Shown piece after piece: positions 1-7,899 of a DNA stretch of 44,232 nt. Made by a program: the position numbers and the translations under genes. Within the stretch, counting starts at the first letter, position 1. Each line of letters opens with the position of its first letter. Origin of the DNA: an uncultured Clostridia bacterium (GTDB lineage: Bacteria > Bacillota > Clostridia > Oscillospirales > Acutalibacteraceae); NCBI GenBank assembly GCA_937876205.1, contig CALEII010000048.1, positions 1-44,232 of the forward strand, in the 5' to 3' direction. The notes beneath the pieces are model-generated. The model searched no databases. It saw nothing but the letters and a program-made list of their open reading frames with translations, and was not told the origin of the DNA.

Positions 1-34
1 GCGAAGCCCTTCCGAAACAATTTGCCGAAGGCCA

Positions 35-63
35 ATTATATCACATTTTTTCAAAGGAAAATA
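35..63 (-). promoter_or_regulatory. Possible leftward promoter leaving the window
   Basis: A perfect TATAAT lies on the minus strand at 35-40, about 30 bp beyond the palindrome at 71-101. The -35 region about 17 bp upstream is AT-rich and poor. It would drive a gene to the left of the window. The same arrangement, a palindrome followed by a promoter, is seen at 2166-2229. Confidence 0.35.
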
Positions 64-70
64 TATCATT

Positions 71-101
71 ACAATAATTTATCGTTCCGATAAATTATTG
101 T
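71..101. repeat. 31-bp palindrome, copy 1
   Basis: This is a perfect inverted repeat with 14-bp arms (ACAATAATTTATCG) around the loop TTC. The stop codon of the CE15-like gene lies inside it. An identical-arm copy, in reverse orientation judged by the loop, occurs at 2199-2229. It may be an operator, a terminator-like hairpin or a small mobile palindrome. No strong U-run follows, which argues against a plain terminator. Confidence 0.8.
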
Positions 102-1177
102 TTGTGCTTCTCCATAAACTCAATACATCTTTTCCAGCTGTGGCGTGAGAAGAAATGTTTTGAATATATCTTAAAGAAGCCGACTCTGCCGTCAAGCAGA
201 GCTTCACCTGCCTGAGCAAATGTCTGTGTATCTTCCATACCGTCAAAGCCGTAATTCTGCCACATTTCAGATGCGGCAAGGCAACAGAGCTGTTGTGATT
301 CGGTATCTGCCCAGTAATCATGACTGCAGGCACCGACTAAAACATTTCTCGGAGCAATTGCTGCAAGCAAATAGTGTTGGTCAAAGTCGTCAGAAATATT
401 ATTCTGAGTATATTTATAATAATTCTTGCAGAACCAATACGGGAAATTCTCGACAATGTCGGCTATATTTTCACCACGCTGTTTCATATGTCTGTCAATA
501 TGCTCGCCGAGCTTTCCGGTGCTGCCGTGAGCTATGGAATCACCTGCACAGCCTGCCGCATTTGAAAAAACAAAGCTGAATCTCTCATCAAGCATTCCCG
601 TATAGAGTGCAGTTTTTCCGAGCCTTGAATGCCCTGAAATCATAATATTTTTTTCATCGGTTGACGGCAAAGTCATCGCATAATCAAGAACTCTCATTGC
701 TGCCCACGCCCATATACCGATTTTGCCGCAGGTTGTGTCTTTAGCCTGCCCGTCGGGAAGAAGCATAGGTGCAAGACCTGTGGAAAAATCACCGTCATCA
801 GATGAAACATCCTTATAGCAGAAAAGAAGATAATCCACATCGTATTCACTCATCTCTTCACGGGGGAAATAATGCGAATTCTCCATTGAATGAAAATTAT
901 TTACAATAATAAGAGGTCTTTTTCTGCCGTCTGTATGCATAAGCCTGTCAATACGGAAGGTGTGGCTGTTTTCCCCGACAAAGACTGTCATATCCACATA
1001 AGAAAAGGCAACCTCACCGCAGCAATAACGGTCATCAATCATTGTTGGTTCAGTGACTTCAAATCTGAAAGGCACATCAGGCAAATAGCCGTATACCTCT
1101 CTCTGCATTATTTCCTTCATCTCTTCCCTTGTTCTGAGCGGGGGAAGATTTCTTTTTTTCAGCTCCTGAGATAACAT
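95..1177 (-). CDS. CE15-like glucuronoyl esterase / alpha-beta hydrolase
   Basis: This 360-residue alpha/beta hydrolase resembles bacterial CE15 glucuronoyl esterases, which split the ester between glucuronic acid of xylan and lignin alcohols. The nucleophile motif GHSRLGK places the catalytic Ser at about 184. Family CE15 usually has GCSRxGK, so Cys is replaced by His here. A likely catalytic His is in RHSW at about 346. The start has an AGGAG box about 8 nt upstream. No signal peptide is visible, so the protein is probably cytoplasmic and may act on imported esterified oligosaccharides. It lies just downstream of the GH16 gene, after that gene's terminator hairpin, so it is probably expressed by readthrough. 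The fold is confident; the substrate is inferred and acetyl-sugar esterase is an alternative. Confidence 0.75.
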   Translation of the reverse strand: MLSQELKKRNLPPLRTREEMKEIMQREVYGYLPDVPFRFEVTEPTMIDDRYCCGEVAFSYVDMTVFVGENSHTFRIDRLMHTDGRKRPLIIVNNFHSMENSHYFPREEMSEYDVDYLLFCYKDVSSDDGDFSTGLAPMLLPDGQAKDTTCGKIGIWAWAAMRVLDYAMTLPSTDEKNIMISGHSRLGKTALYTGMLDERFSFVFSNAAGCAGDSIAHGSTGKLGEHIDRHMKQRGENIADIVENFPYWFCKNYYKYTQNNISDDFDQHYLLAAIAPRNVLVGACSHDYWADTESQQLCCLAASEMWQNYGFDGMEDTQTFAQAGEALLDGRVGFFKIYSKHFFSRHSWKRCIEFMEKHKQ

Positions 1178-1200
1178 AAAAAACTCCTGTCCATAGCAAT

Positions 1201-1226
1201 AAAAACCGCATCAATATGCGGTTTTT
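1201..1226 (-). terminator. Hairpin terminator after GH16
   Basis: AAAAACCGCAT and its complement form an 11-bp stem around CAAT, with A/T runs on both sides. It sits between the GH16 stop codon and the CE15-like start. Because only about 25 bp separate it from the next start, it may attenuate rather than fully stop transcription. Confidence 0.75.
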
Positions 1227-1234
1227 AAAATTTA

Positions 1235-2137
1235 TTATTTGTACTGATAAACTCTTACATAATCTACGATAAATTCAGCTGTGTCACCGGGCTTCATATT
1301 CATCTTGCCTGTGCCGTGTCTGTCAGCATATGCGACGCCGTTTTCACCTGCAACCTCACAGGAAAGGAGCAGATATTCGGGATTCTGAGATACTCCACCC
1401 GTTGAGAGTCTGCCTGTTTCAACGCCGTTGATGTAGAAAATGTACTCATTTTCATTCCACTCAACACCGTATGTATTATACTCCTCATAAGGATTATTTG
1501 CATACCATTTGCCTATGCTGTCACCGTTATGACCTTCGCCGTAGCCGTCATAGTGAATGCCGCTGACAACTGCATCGCCATAGCCCAGAGCAACATCTTT
1601 GTAATACATTGACTCAAAAATATCAACCTCTGTACCGTCTTTGCCTGAGCCGTCAACATTATAAACGCCCTCGTTCATCATCCAGAATGCCGACCACATA
1701 CCTGTTGACTTGGGGAGAATACAACGGCACTCATAATAACCGTATGTCTGCTCAAAGCTGCCGTTTGTTGTGATACAGGCCGAATACCAACCGGGACCGT
1801 AATCCTTGAAATCAATTACGTCCCCCCACTTGTCTTCATAATAGTTTTCAAGAGGCTCATCAAAATAAGCTGTTGTGATAACAAGGTTACCATCTTTCAC
1901 ATCAACCATATCCTCGTGCCAGTAACCGCCCTTGCGCATAGTTACCCACCACTCGGTATTCCACACAGACTTGTCAAGCTCATCACCGTCAAATTCATCT
2001 GACCAGGTAAGGACAAACCGTTCTTCCAGATCAAGCTCCTGACCTGAGGGTATTGCAGGCAGACCGAAGGTGTGAGGAAGTGTAGGAGAAATAATCATCA
2101 AAAGTGCTACAATAGCTCTGAAAAGTTTAGCAAACAT
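1235..2137 (-). CDS. Secreted GH16 family glycosidase
   Basis: GH16 enzymes are retaining endo-glycosidases with a beta-jelly-roll fold that cut beta-1,3(4)-glucans, galactans or xyloglucan. The catalytic signature ExDxxE is present as EVDIFE, with Glu170 as nucleophile and Glu175 as acid/base. This is the beta-bulge form typical of laminarinase-like subfamilies. The N-terminus from MFAKLFRAIV is a hydrophobic signal peptide ending near residue 25-30, so the protein is exported. I chose the ATG at 2137 over one 30 nt upstream because AGGAGG lies 7 nt before it. There is no anchoring domain, so it is probably released. A TTGACA-N18-TATAAT promoter precedes it. The substrate is not decided by sequence; a laminarin/mixed-linkage glucan is plausible. 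Confidence 0.88.
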   Translation of the reverse strand: MFAKLFRAIVALLMIISPTLPHTFGLPAIPSGQELDLEERFVLTWSDEFDGDELDKSVWNTEWWVTMRKGGYWHEDMVDVKDGNLVITTAYFDEPLENYYEDKWGDVIDFKDYGPGWYSACITTNGSFEQTYGYYECRCILPKSTGMWSAFWMMNEGVYNVDGSGKDGTEVDIFESMYYKDVALGYGDAVVSGIHYDGYGEGHNGDSIGKWYANNPYEEYNTYGVEWNENEYIFYINGVETGRLSTGGVSQNPEYLLLSCEVAGENGVAYADRHGTGKMNMKPGDTAEFIVDYVRVYQYK

Positions 2138-2165
2138 AAACTGACCTCCTGAATTTGTTAATTTC

Positions 2166-2195
2166 ATTATAGCAAAAAAGAATATAGATTGTCAA
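2166..2195 (-). promoter_or_regulatory. Promoter of GH16 gene
   Basis: On the minus strand TTGACA (2190-2195) and TATAAT (2166-2171) are separated by 18 bp. The 31-bp palindrome at 2199-2229 begins 4 bp upstream of the -35 box, which is the position of an activator or repressor site. Confidence 0.75.
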
Positions 2196-2198
2196 CAA

Positions 2199-2229
2199 AC
2201 AATAATTTATCGGAACGATAAATTATTGT
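2199..2229. repeat. 31-bp palindrome, copy 2
   Basis: Its 14-bp arms are identical to those at 71-101, with the loop GAA instead of TTC, so each copy is the reverse complement of the other. It contains the stop codon of the YgjV-like gene, at the same offset as in copy 1, and adjoins the GH16 promoter. Confidence 0.8.
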
Positions 2230-2738
2230 TTTCTGAACCTTATCAAAGCAACGACCGACGACACAATCCCTGCCAACTGAGCAAAGATTGCCGTTGAGCC
2301 GAGGACTGCGTGATAGACTGTCCACGTTGCCATATTCCCCAGAAGAAACAGTCTGATATGCTGTTCTTTCTTCTGAAACATTGCAAGCATATAAAGCACA
2401 GCAGCAACGATTGAGAGAATATCAATCCACGTTTTGAAGCCCAGAAGACCGCCTGCAACATAAAGCACGAAGAAAATCACCTGCTCTGCAATATGCACAT
2501 CGGTCTGTTTTTTATCGTGTATATACGCAACAACAATCTGAGCAACTGCCACAAGGCAGATGATGGCACCTGAGCTGAATTCCTTATCAAGAAGAATAAT
2601 ATTCAGTGCCGAGAGAATGTTTACAACGATTGAAAGAATATACATATGCTGCTTCTTTTTAAGCTGCAGATTGATGATTGCGCCAATTGTTACGAGTATT
2701 CCTATAACTTGTCCTGTCCAGTAAATTATATCATTCAT
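2223..2738 (-). CDS. YgjV-family membrane protein
   Basis: This 171-residue integral membrane protein has about five or six hydrophobic helices. Its N-terminus (a WxGQ-I-G pattern followed by an LQLKKK loop) resembles the Imp-YgjV family of inner-membrane proteins, whose function is unknown. Its ATG overlaps the stop of the M20 peptidase gene by four bases (ATGA), so it is translated by coupling as the last gene of the GPH symporter-peptidase operon. The coding sequence ends in Lys-Gln-stop inside the repeated palindrome. I infer a small transport or lipid-sensing role only from its context. Confidence 0.7.
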   Translation of the reverse strand: MNDIIYWTGQVIGILVTIGAIINLQLKKKQHMYILSIVVNILSALNIILLDKEFSSGAIICLVAVAQIVVAYIHDKKQTDVHIAEQVIFFVLYVAGGLLGFKTWIDILSIVAAVLYMLAMFQKKEQHIRLFLLGNMATWTVYHAVLGSTAIFAQLAGIVSSVVALIRFRKQ

Positions 2739-4108
2739 ATCTCTTTCACAAAATCCTTATAAAAAATTACGCACTGACCAACATTATCTGCTTTGATATG
2801 TTCATCTGCACTGTGTATTGATGCAAACTGCTCCTTGTCAAGGTCAATGGGAGCAAAACGGAGAATTGAATCAGCAACATCTGTAAAGCGTCTTGCATCA
2901 GTGCCTGCAGTAAGAAGAAACGGGGCTACAATAACATCGGGGAAATTTCTGTTCATAACCTTTCTGAGCACTCTGAAGGACTCTGCCGTAAACGACGAGG
3001 GCTGACAGTAATCACGCGCTGTTTCTTCAATTTCAACGCCGTATTTTTCAGCGATTTTCTTTATTTTTTCAAAGCCCTTGAGCATATCGTCTTCACGGAT
3101 GCAACGGATGAACATCGTTGCTTCTGCTTCCTTTGCACCAATCTGAGGGTCTTCCTTTGTGCCTGCAAAAACAGTTGTGAATGTAACTGCAGTTGAAAGC
3201 ATCGCATTTGCCGTGGGGATTGAAAGCATAATCTTTTTGATTACGGGTGAAAAAAGTGAGAGATTGCCGAACATAAAATTCATAGGGAAAGACATATACG
3301 GTGCGTGTGTTTCAAATGTGCCACGTACCTCTGGATAGAACTTACCCTTATAGATTTTTGTGTTATTCACTTCATTTATGAACGCACAAAGACGGTTTAC
3401 GGCTGAATCCGTTGAGGGATTGAGTCCGCCGTGACCTTTTGTGTTCTTTTTGGTAACACATCTGTACATATGACGGCTTTTTTCGTGGACTGCTACCATA
3501 GCGCTCTTTGCTTTGACGGTGGGAATCATACCCTGTGTGATTGCGCCGCCTTCATCGAGCACAACTTCAAAATGAATGTTATTTTCTTTAAAATACTCGG
3601 TTGCAAGCACCATACCGTCACCGCAGACCTCTTCATTGTCTGATGAGCCGATATATAAGTTTATGCCGTCAAAATCATAGTTTTCACTAAGCAATTCCTC
3701 TGCAGCCTGAAGCTCGGCAAAAAGAGGTGTCTTTGTGTCAATTGTACCTCTGCCCCAGAGAGAGCCGTCTTTCAGCACTGCATTGAAGGGGTCTGTTTTC
3801 CATTCGCTGTCACCGTCAACAACATCGTGATGTGACATAAGCATTACATTTTTCTTTGCATTTCTGCCCTTTATCACAAACACAAAACAGCCTGTGCCGA
3901 AGGTGAGCCTTTCAGCCCTTTCGTGAAGAAGGGGAAAACTCTCTTTCAGCACCTCATAAAAGTTTTCATATTCTGCTCTGTTTTCTCCGTCACGGGTAAA
4001 AACAGTTTTGCAGTCTATCATTTTTTTGAGCTTGCCTAAATATATTTCAAGCGTGTCGGCAGAAACATTTTTACGGTCTGCTTCTGCACCCAAAATCATT
4101 TTACTCAT
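2735..4108 (-). CDS. M20 family zinc peptidase (PM20D1/CPS-like)
   Basis: M20 metallopeptidases remove C-terminal or acyl-linked amino acids using two zinc ions. The expected motifs are visible: HHDVVDGD near residue 94 (zinc His and general features), GRGTIDTK with bridging Asp near 124, and an N-E-E motif (catalytic Glu and zinc Glu) near residue 158. The length (457 aa) and the W-x-x-x-P-F motif fit the PM20D1/carboxypeptidase S branch. No signal peptide is seen, so the protein is cytoplasmic. The start at 4108 (MSKMILGAEA) is supported by AAGGTGA five bases upstream and by an 8-bp overlap with the symporter stop. The downstream gene overlaps by 4 bp. The operon suggests hydrolysis of an imported N-acyl or peptide-like conjugate; the substrate is unknown. 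Confidence 0.85.
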   Translation of the reverse strand: MSKMILGAEADRKNVSADTLEIYLGKLKKMIDCKTVFTRDGENRAEYENFYEVLKESFPLLHERAERLTFGTGCFVFVIKGRNAKKNVMLMSHHDVVDGDSEWKTDPFNAVLKDGSLWGRGTIDTKTPLFAELQAAEELLSENYDFDGINLYIGSSDNEEVCGDGMVLATEYFKENNIHFEVVLDEGGAITQGMIPTVKAKSAMVAVHEKSRHMYRCVTKKNTKGHGGLNPSTDSAVNRLCAFINEVNNTKIYKGKFYPEVRGTFETHAPYMSFPMNFMFGNLSLFSPVIKKIMLSIPTANAMLSTAVTFTTVFAGTKEDPQIGAKEAEATMFIRCIREDDMLKGFEKIKKIAEKYGVEIEETARDYCQPSSFTAESFRVLRKVMNRNFPDVIVAPFLLTAGTDARRFTDVADSILRFAPIDLDKEQFASIHSADEHIKADNVGQCVIFYKDFVKEI

Positions 4109-5504
4109 TATTGTCACCTTTTGCATTTCTATGCTTTTCAATGGTTGCAATAACCTTTTTGTCGTTATAGAAAATGAAGAAAATCAGTGAAAGAAGACTG
4201 AATACACCTGCAAAAACGCCTGTGAGCTTAACGCCTAAAAGGCTTACAGACTCACCTGAAGCAGCACCGATTGCAAGGATGCTTGAAACACCCATCATTG
4301 CAACGGCTGATGCGATTTTCTCAATAAATGTCTTTGTTGCCGAGAAGATACCCTCTCTGTTGACGCCGTTTTCAAGGCTGTCAAGCTGAATGATGTCTGA
4401 GATAACGGACTGAGGAAGTATATTGATTGCAGCAAATGGGAAAGCAACGACAACGCCTACTGCAAGACCGACATACAGCTCATTTCCGGGAGCGAGTGCA
4501 GCAAGCTTGTCACCGAAATAGATTATTCCGAAAACTATAGTGAATACAATACTTGCGGCAACAAGGGGGATTTTCTTGTTGTATTTACGGCTGACTTTAA
4601 TGATAAGGGGAAAGAGTGCGATTGCCACAACAATTGCCGTGAGCATAACGAGGAATGACTGTGATTCCGGCACATTCAGAAGCATTGTTATGTAATAGAG
4701 CATTGCAGTCTGGAAAAATGCCATTGAAACACCGCTGAAAAGGTCGCCGAGTGTAAAAATAACAAATTCTCTGCTTCTGAAAACAAGACCGAATGACTTG
4801 AAAATATTTTCTGTAGGCTTCGTGTTTTCTTCAACATATTCCTTTTCGTTAAAGGCATAAGCACTCAGAAGAAGACAGATCATACCGATTGCGGCGAAGA
4901 CGGTGAAGACACTTCTCCACGCCCAAAGAGGTGTAAGCCCTGCCTTTTTCAGCAGGTCAACAAAGAGTGTTGCCGCATACATAAATGAGCTTGAGCCCAT
5001 AAAGAATGCAGTGCTGACACCGTAATAGCCGACTCTGACCTTGGCATCGGGAATGATTTCGGGGACAAGTGCATTTCTGGGAATAAAATAGAATGTATAT
5101 GCAGTGTAGTATGTAACAAGGAAGAAGCCGACCCATATTGCATTTGCAAAGGAGCCTTCTTTAAAGGGCGCAAAGAATATGAGAAGAACGGACAGTGCAT
5201 AGGGAATTGCCGAATATCTCAGGAAAGGCATTCTTCTGCCTGCCTTGTGCGTGCATTTGTCTGAAAGTGAAGCAACAAGAGGGTCTGTTACAGCATCAAC
5301 AACTTTACCGATTGCCGTGATAAGAGCCATTATTGTTATAAATCCCAGTAATTTATTTTCGGGAAGAAGTGTGGGAAGTCCGCTTTTGACAGTGGGCTGA
5401 AAAAAGTAAAGAAGATAGTTACCTATCATACCGTTGAAAAGACCTTTTGCAATGTCAGCAAGGCAGTAACGGTACATTTTTCTTTTCGGGAGAGTTTTTG
5501 ACAT
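4101..5504 (-). CDS. GPH-family sugar:cation symporter (MFS)
   Basis: This carrier of about 467 residues has 12 predicted helices and the features of the glycoside-pentoside-hexuronide:cation symporter family: an N-terminal Y-x-L-x-D motif, a D-A-x-T-D-P motif in helix 2-3 and the loop S-D-K...G-R-R-M-P-F. Such proteins import sugars or glycosides with Na+ or H+. I chose the ATG at 5504 (MSKTLPKRK) because an AAAGGG box precedes it; the 31 codons upstream would form an implausible extra leader. It heads an operon with the M20 peptidase and YgjV-like protein, and the genes overlap, implying coupled translation. Pairing a sugar symporter with a peptidase points to a glyco-conjugate, which is inference. 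Confidence 0.85.
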   Translation of the reverse strand: MSKTLPKRKMYRYCLADIAKGLFNGMIGNYLLYFFQPTVKSGLPTLLPENKLLGFITIMALITAIGKVVDAVTDPLVASLSDKCTHKAGRRMPFLRYSAIPYALSVLLIFFAPFKEGSFANAIWVGFFLVTYYTAYTFYFIPRNALVPEIIPDAKVRVGYYGVSTAFFMGSSSFMYAATLFVDLLKKAGLTPLWAWRSVFTVFAAIGMICLLLSAYAFNEKEYVEENTKPTENIFKSFGLVFRSREFVIFTLGDLFSGVSMAFFQTAMLYYITMLLNVPESQSFLVMLTAIVVAIALFPLIIKVSRKYNKKIPLVAASIVFTIVFGIIYFGDKLAALAPGNELYVGLAVGVVVAFPFAAINILPQSVISDIIQLDSLENGVNREGIFSATKTFIEKIASAVAMMGVSSILAIGAASGESVSLLGVKLTGVFAGVFSLLSLIFFIFYNDKKVIATIEKHRNAKGDNNE

Positions 5505-5571
5505 ATCAATTACCCTTTCACAGATTATTACAAGACCAATATTATCACAAACAGCAACCAAAAACAATATC

Positions 5572-5603
5572 AAAAAGAAAAAGAGGTTGCAAAGCAACCT
5601 CCT
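5572..5603 (-). terminator. Terminator after APC permease
   Basis: GAGGTTGC and its complement form an 8-bp stem (5583-5601) with loop AAA. On the minus strand it is followed by a T-rich run. It lies 15 bp beyond the permease stop and insulates the symporter operon. Confidence 0.8.
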
Positions 5604-5616
5604 GAATTGAGTGTTT

Positions 5617-7002
5617 TTACTTTTTGCGTTTACCGTCTTTGAGGAATGCGCCGATTACCATTATAGCAGCAAAAACAATGAGGTAGAAGATAACAGGACA
5701 GCTGAATCTTCCGTCTGCCTGAGCATTGATATAGGGAGTATAACCGTGTGCATAACAAGCAGCAAACACCATAAATGCACAAGCAAAAATTGAAAGTGCG
5801 GGAAGAATAAATCTCTTCATAACCCCGAGATCCTTTTCTTTCTTCATCCACATTATCATCATAGGAATGTACATTGCGTAAATGGTAACGATGGGAAGCT
5901 CTGATGAATCAAAGTTGAACAGACCGAACCAACCCTCTGTAAGGTTTGCGCCATAGAAGTAGAGAAGCCATGCGCCGCAGACAAACAGACCCCAGATAGC
6001 TGAGTTTGTTGTCATATTTGTTGACTTATCAATCTGTGAGAACATTTCGGGTCTGGGACCTTCATTTCTTGCGGAAATAGCGTACATACCACGGCTTGCA
6101 CCGACCATAAGACCGTTGAGAGTACCGAGACAGGATATAACGATACAGATGTTAAGGAACACACCGCCCACCTGACCGAAAACATTTGAGAAAGCAGTTG
6201 TTGCGCCTTCTTCAATAAGCACCTGAGTTGATGCACCGCCTGCAACACCGATATAGTAAAGAACATAAGCTGCGACAACGATTGCAGCCCCCACAACAAG
6301 AGCAATGGGAAGATTCTTCTTGGGATTCTTCAGTTCTGCGTTGATTGAAGTTGTAACAATCCAGCCTTCATATGCAAAGACTGTTGCAACGATAGCCGCA
6401 AAAAGTCCGCCGCCTGAACCGCCTACTACTTCTGTTACACCTGCAAAGTTCTGAGGAAGTGTACCGTTTGTAAAGCCCACAACAGTACCTACAACAGCCA
6501 TAAGACAGATAGGAATGAGCTTGATAACCGTAGCACTTACCTGGAACTTACCTGCAAGCTTGGGTGAAAGTGCATTCATTGTGTAAGAAGCAATAAGGAA
6601 GAAGCCTGCAAGAGCAAGAACCTCAGCACTGACGAGGCTCCAACCGAACATAACACCGAAATATCTTGCAGAAACCCAGGCAAGAACACTTGTCATACTG
6701 GGATAATAGATGTTTACAAGAAACCATGCAAGATAATAAGCATATCCCTTTCCGCAGGTTGCTTCTGCATAGTCAACAACACCGTTGACCTTTTCATACT
6801 TTGTAGCCATAACTGCAAACTGAGCTGAACAGACAATCATAATAAGACCTGTAATAACCCAGGCAGCAATACCCATAGGCATATTTCCGTCAGTTGCAGC
6901 GAGAACATTCTGTGCCTTGAAGAATACGCCTGAGCCGATGACGGTACCTACTACCATACATATAGCTGTCAGAAGTCCGTACTTACGAGTCAATTTTTCC
7001 AT
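5617..7002 (-). CDS. APC superfamily amino acid permease
   Basis: This 461-residue protein has about 12 transmembrane helices and the APC signature G-x-x-I-G-S-G-V-F in helix 1 (GTVIGSGVFF near residue 18), the unwound segment that contacts the amino acid backbone. The family exchanges or imports amino acids across the cytoplasmic membrane. The conserved E-G-W in helix 6 is also present. It has its own promoter (7078-7106) and terminator, so it is monocistronic. Substrate specificity cannot be read from sequence; the LAT/amino-acid-exchanger branch is likeliest. Confidence 0.87.
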   Translation of the reverse strand: MEKLTRKYGLLTAICMVVGTVIGSGVFFKAQNVLAATDGNMPMGIAAWVITGLIMIVCSAQFAVMATKYEKVNGVVDYAEATCGKGYAYYLAWFLVNIYYPSMTSVLAWVSARYFGVMFGWSLVSAEVLALAGFFLIASYTMNALSPKLAGKFQVSATVIKLIPICLMAVVGTVVGFTNGTLPQNFAGVTEVVGGSGGGLFAAIVATVFAYEGWIVTTSINAELKNPKKNLPIALVVGAAIVVAAYVLYYIGVAGGASTQVLIEEGATTAFSNVFGQVGGVFLNICIVISCLGTLNGLMVGASRGMYAISARNEGPRPEMFSQIDKSTNMTTNSAIWGLFVCGAWLLYFYGANLTEGWFGLFNFDSSELPIVTIYAMYIPMMIMWMKKEKDLGVMKRFILPALSIFACAFMVFAACYAHGYTPYINAQADGRFSCPVIFYLIVFAAIMVIGAFLKDGKRKK

Positions 7003-7077
7003 TTTTCACTCATCCTTTTTGTAAGTTTTTCACATTTTACAAATAAGCGCCTTGTATATTTTATAAAATATGCAATC

Positions 7078-7106
7078 AGTATAACATATATTTAACATTG
7101 TGTAAA
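7078..7106 (-). promoter_or_regulatory. Promoter of APC permease
   Basis: On the minus strand TTTACA (7101-7106) and TATACT (7078-7083) are separated by 17 bp, one mismatch from consensus in each box. The leader to the start codon is about 70 nt and AT-rich. Confidence 0.6.
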
Positions 7107-7133
7107 TAGTTTTTTTTATAAATGAAAAAAAAG

Positions 7134-7835
7134 TTACATTTCAGCTCTCACAAAAAATTCCGAGTCAATTCCCTCTGCGTAAAGGTGTGATATATCAGAA
7201 TAACAGTAGCATTTCGGGGCAGTTATGCCGTTTTCATAGTTTTCAAACTCCATAACAGTCACACCCGAGTGCTCATAATCAAACCCTGCCCACATAATAT
7301 GAACCGGAATATGCAGAAGCACTGACACCCACGCTCTTGAAAAGGCTGAATGACAGAACAGTGCCACCTTGTCGTCATTGGGATTTATAACTCTGTAAAT
7401 GCCGTTTTCATATTTATATCCGAGCTTTTCAAGAAAAAGATTGCCGTTTTCTTCTATATACGACACTGCCTTTTTCATTTCTGTGCGATTCATATAATCA
7501 CATTCATAGCCCTTTTCAAAAGGCAGGTATATATTGCCGTTTTCACGGAAAAGAGAGTTCTGAATCAGGGAAACGGAGGTCCTTGTGCCGTCAGGTAGTG
7601 TTGTGAGTCTTTCATCGCCTATTTCGTGAGCCCACTCTTCAACCTGAGCCTCAAGACCGAGAAGTCTGCAGGCAGGCTCACTTGTCTGTCTTGCCCTGAG
7701 AATCGGAGAAGTAAAAATTCTGTTGATGCCTGCCTTCTGCATTCTTCTGCCGACAGCCTCAGCCTGTTTCCACCCTTTTTCGGTAAGTGCGCCGTCGTGA
7801 CCGGGCTCACCGTGTCTGATAATATATAAAATCAT
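7134..7835 (-). CDS. Histidine phosphatase (phosphoglycerate mutase-like)
   Basis: The protein opens with ILYIIRHGEPGHDG: the RHGE motif with the phospho-accepting His at residue 8 defines the histidine phosphatase superfamily (branch 1). A second conserved His in FCHSAF late in the protein would be the partner. Such enzymes remove phosphate from sugars, nucleotides or small metabolites in the cytoplasm. I start at 7835, four codons inside the longest frame, because GGTGA lies 5 nt upstream of that ATG. It lies about 65 bp beyond the GH2 gene with a terminator-like hairpin between. The 234-residue length is typical. The substrate is unknown. Confidence 0.85.
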   Translation of the reverse strand: MILYIIRHGEPGHDGALTEKGWKQAEAVGRRMQKAGINRIFTSPILRARQTSEPACRLLGLEAQVEEWAHEIGDERLTTLPDGTRTSVSLIQNSLFRENGNIYLPFEKGYECDYMNRTEMKKAVSYIEENGNLFLEKLGYKYENGIYRVINPNDDKVALFCHSAFSRAWVSVLLHIPVHIMWAGFDYEHSGVTVMEFENYENGITAPKCYCYSDISHLYAEGIDSEFFVRAEM

Positions 7836-7857
7836 TTTAATCACCATTCTTTACAAC

Positions 7858-7893
7858 AAAACGGCTTTCATCCCTTGACGAAAACCGTTTTTA
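7858..7893 (-). terminator. Imperfect hairpin after GH2
   Basis: AAAACGG...CCGTTTT arms with an interrupted inner stem lie just after the GH2 stop. The flanking A/T runs would serve either strand. It is weaker than others in the window, so some readthrough into the phosphatase gene is likely. Confidence 0.6.
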
Positions 7894-7899
7894 TTTATT

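Noticed and set aside
7108..7134. A/T-only inverted repeat after the histidine phosphatase
   Set aside because: It consists only of T and A runs and would not form a stable hairpin, so I did not call a terminator.
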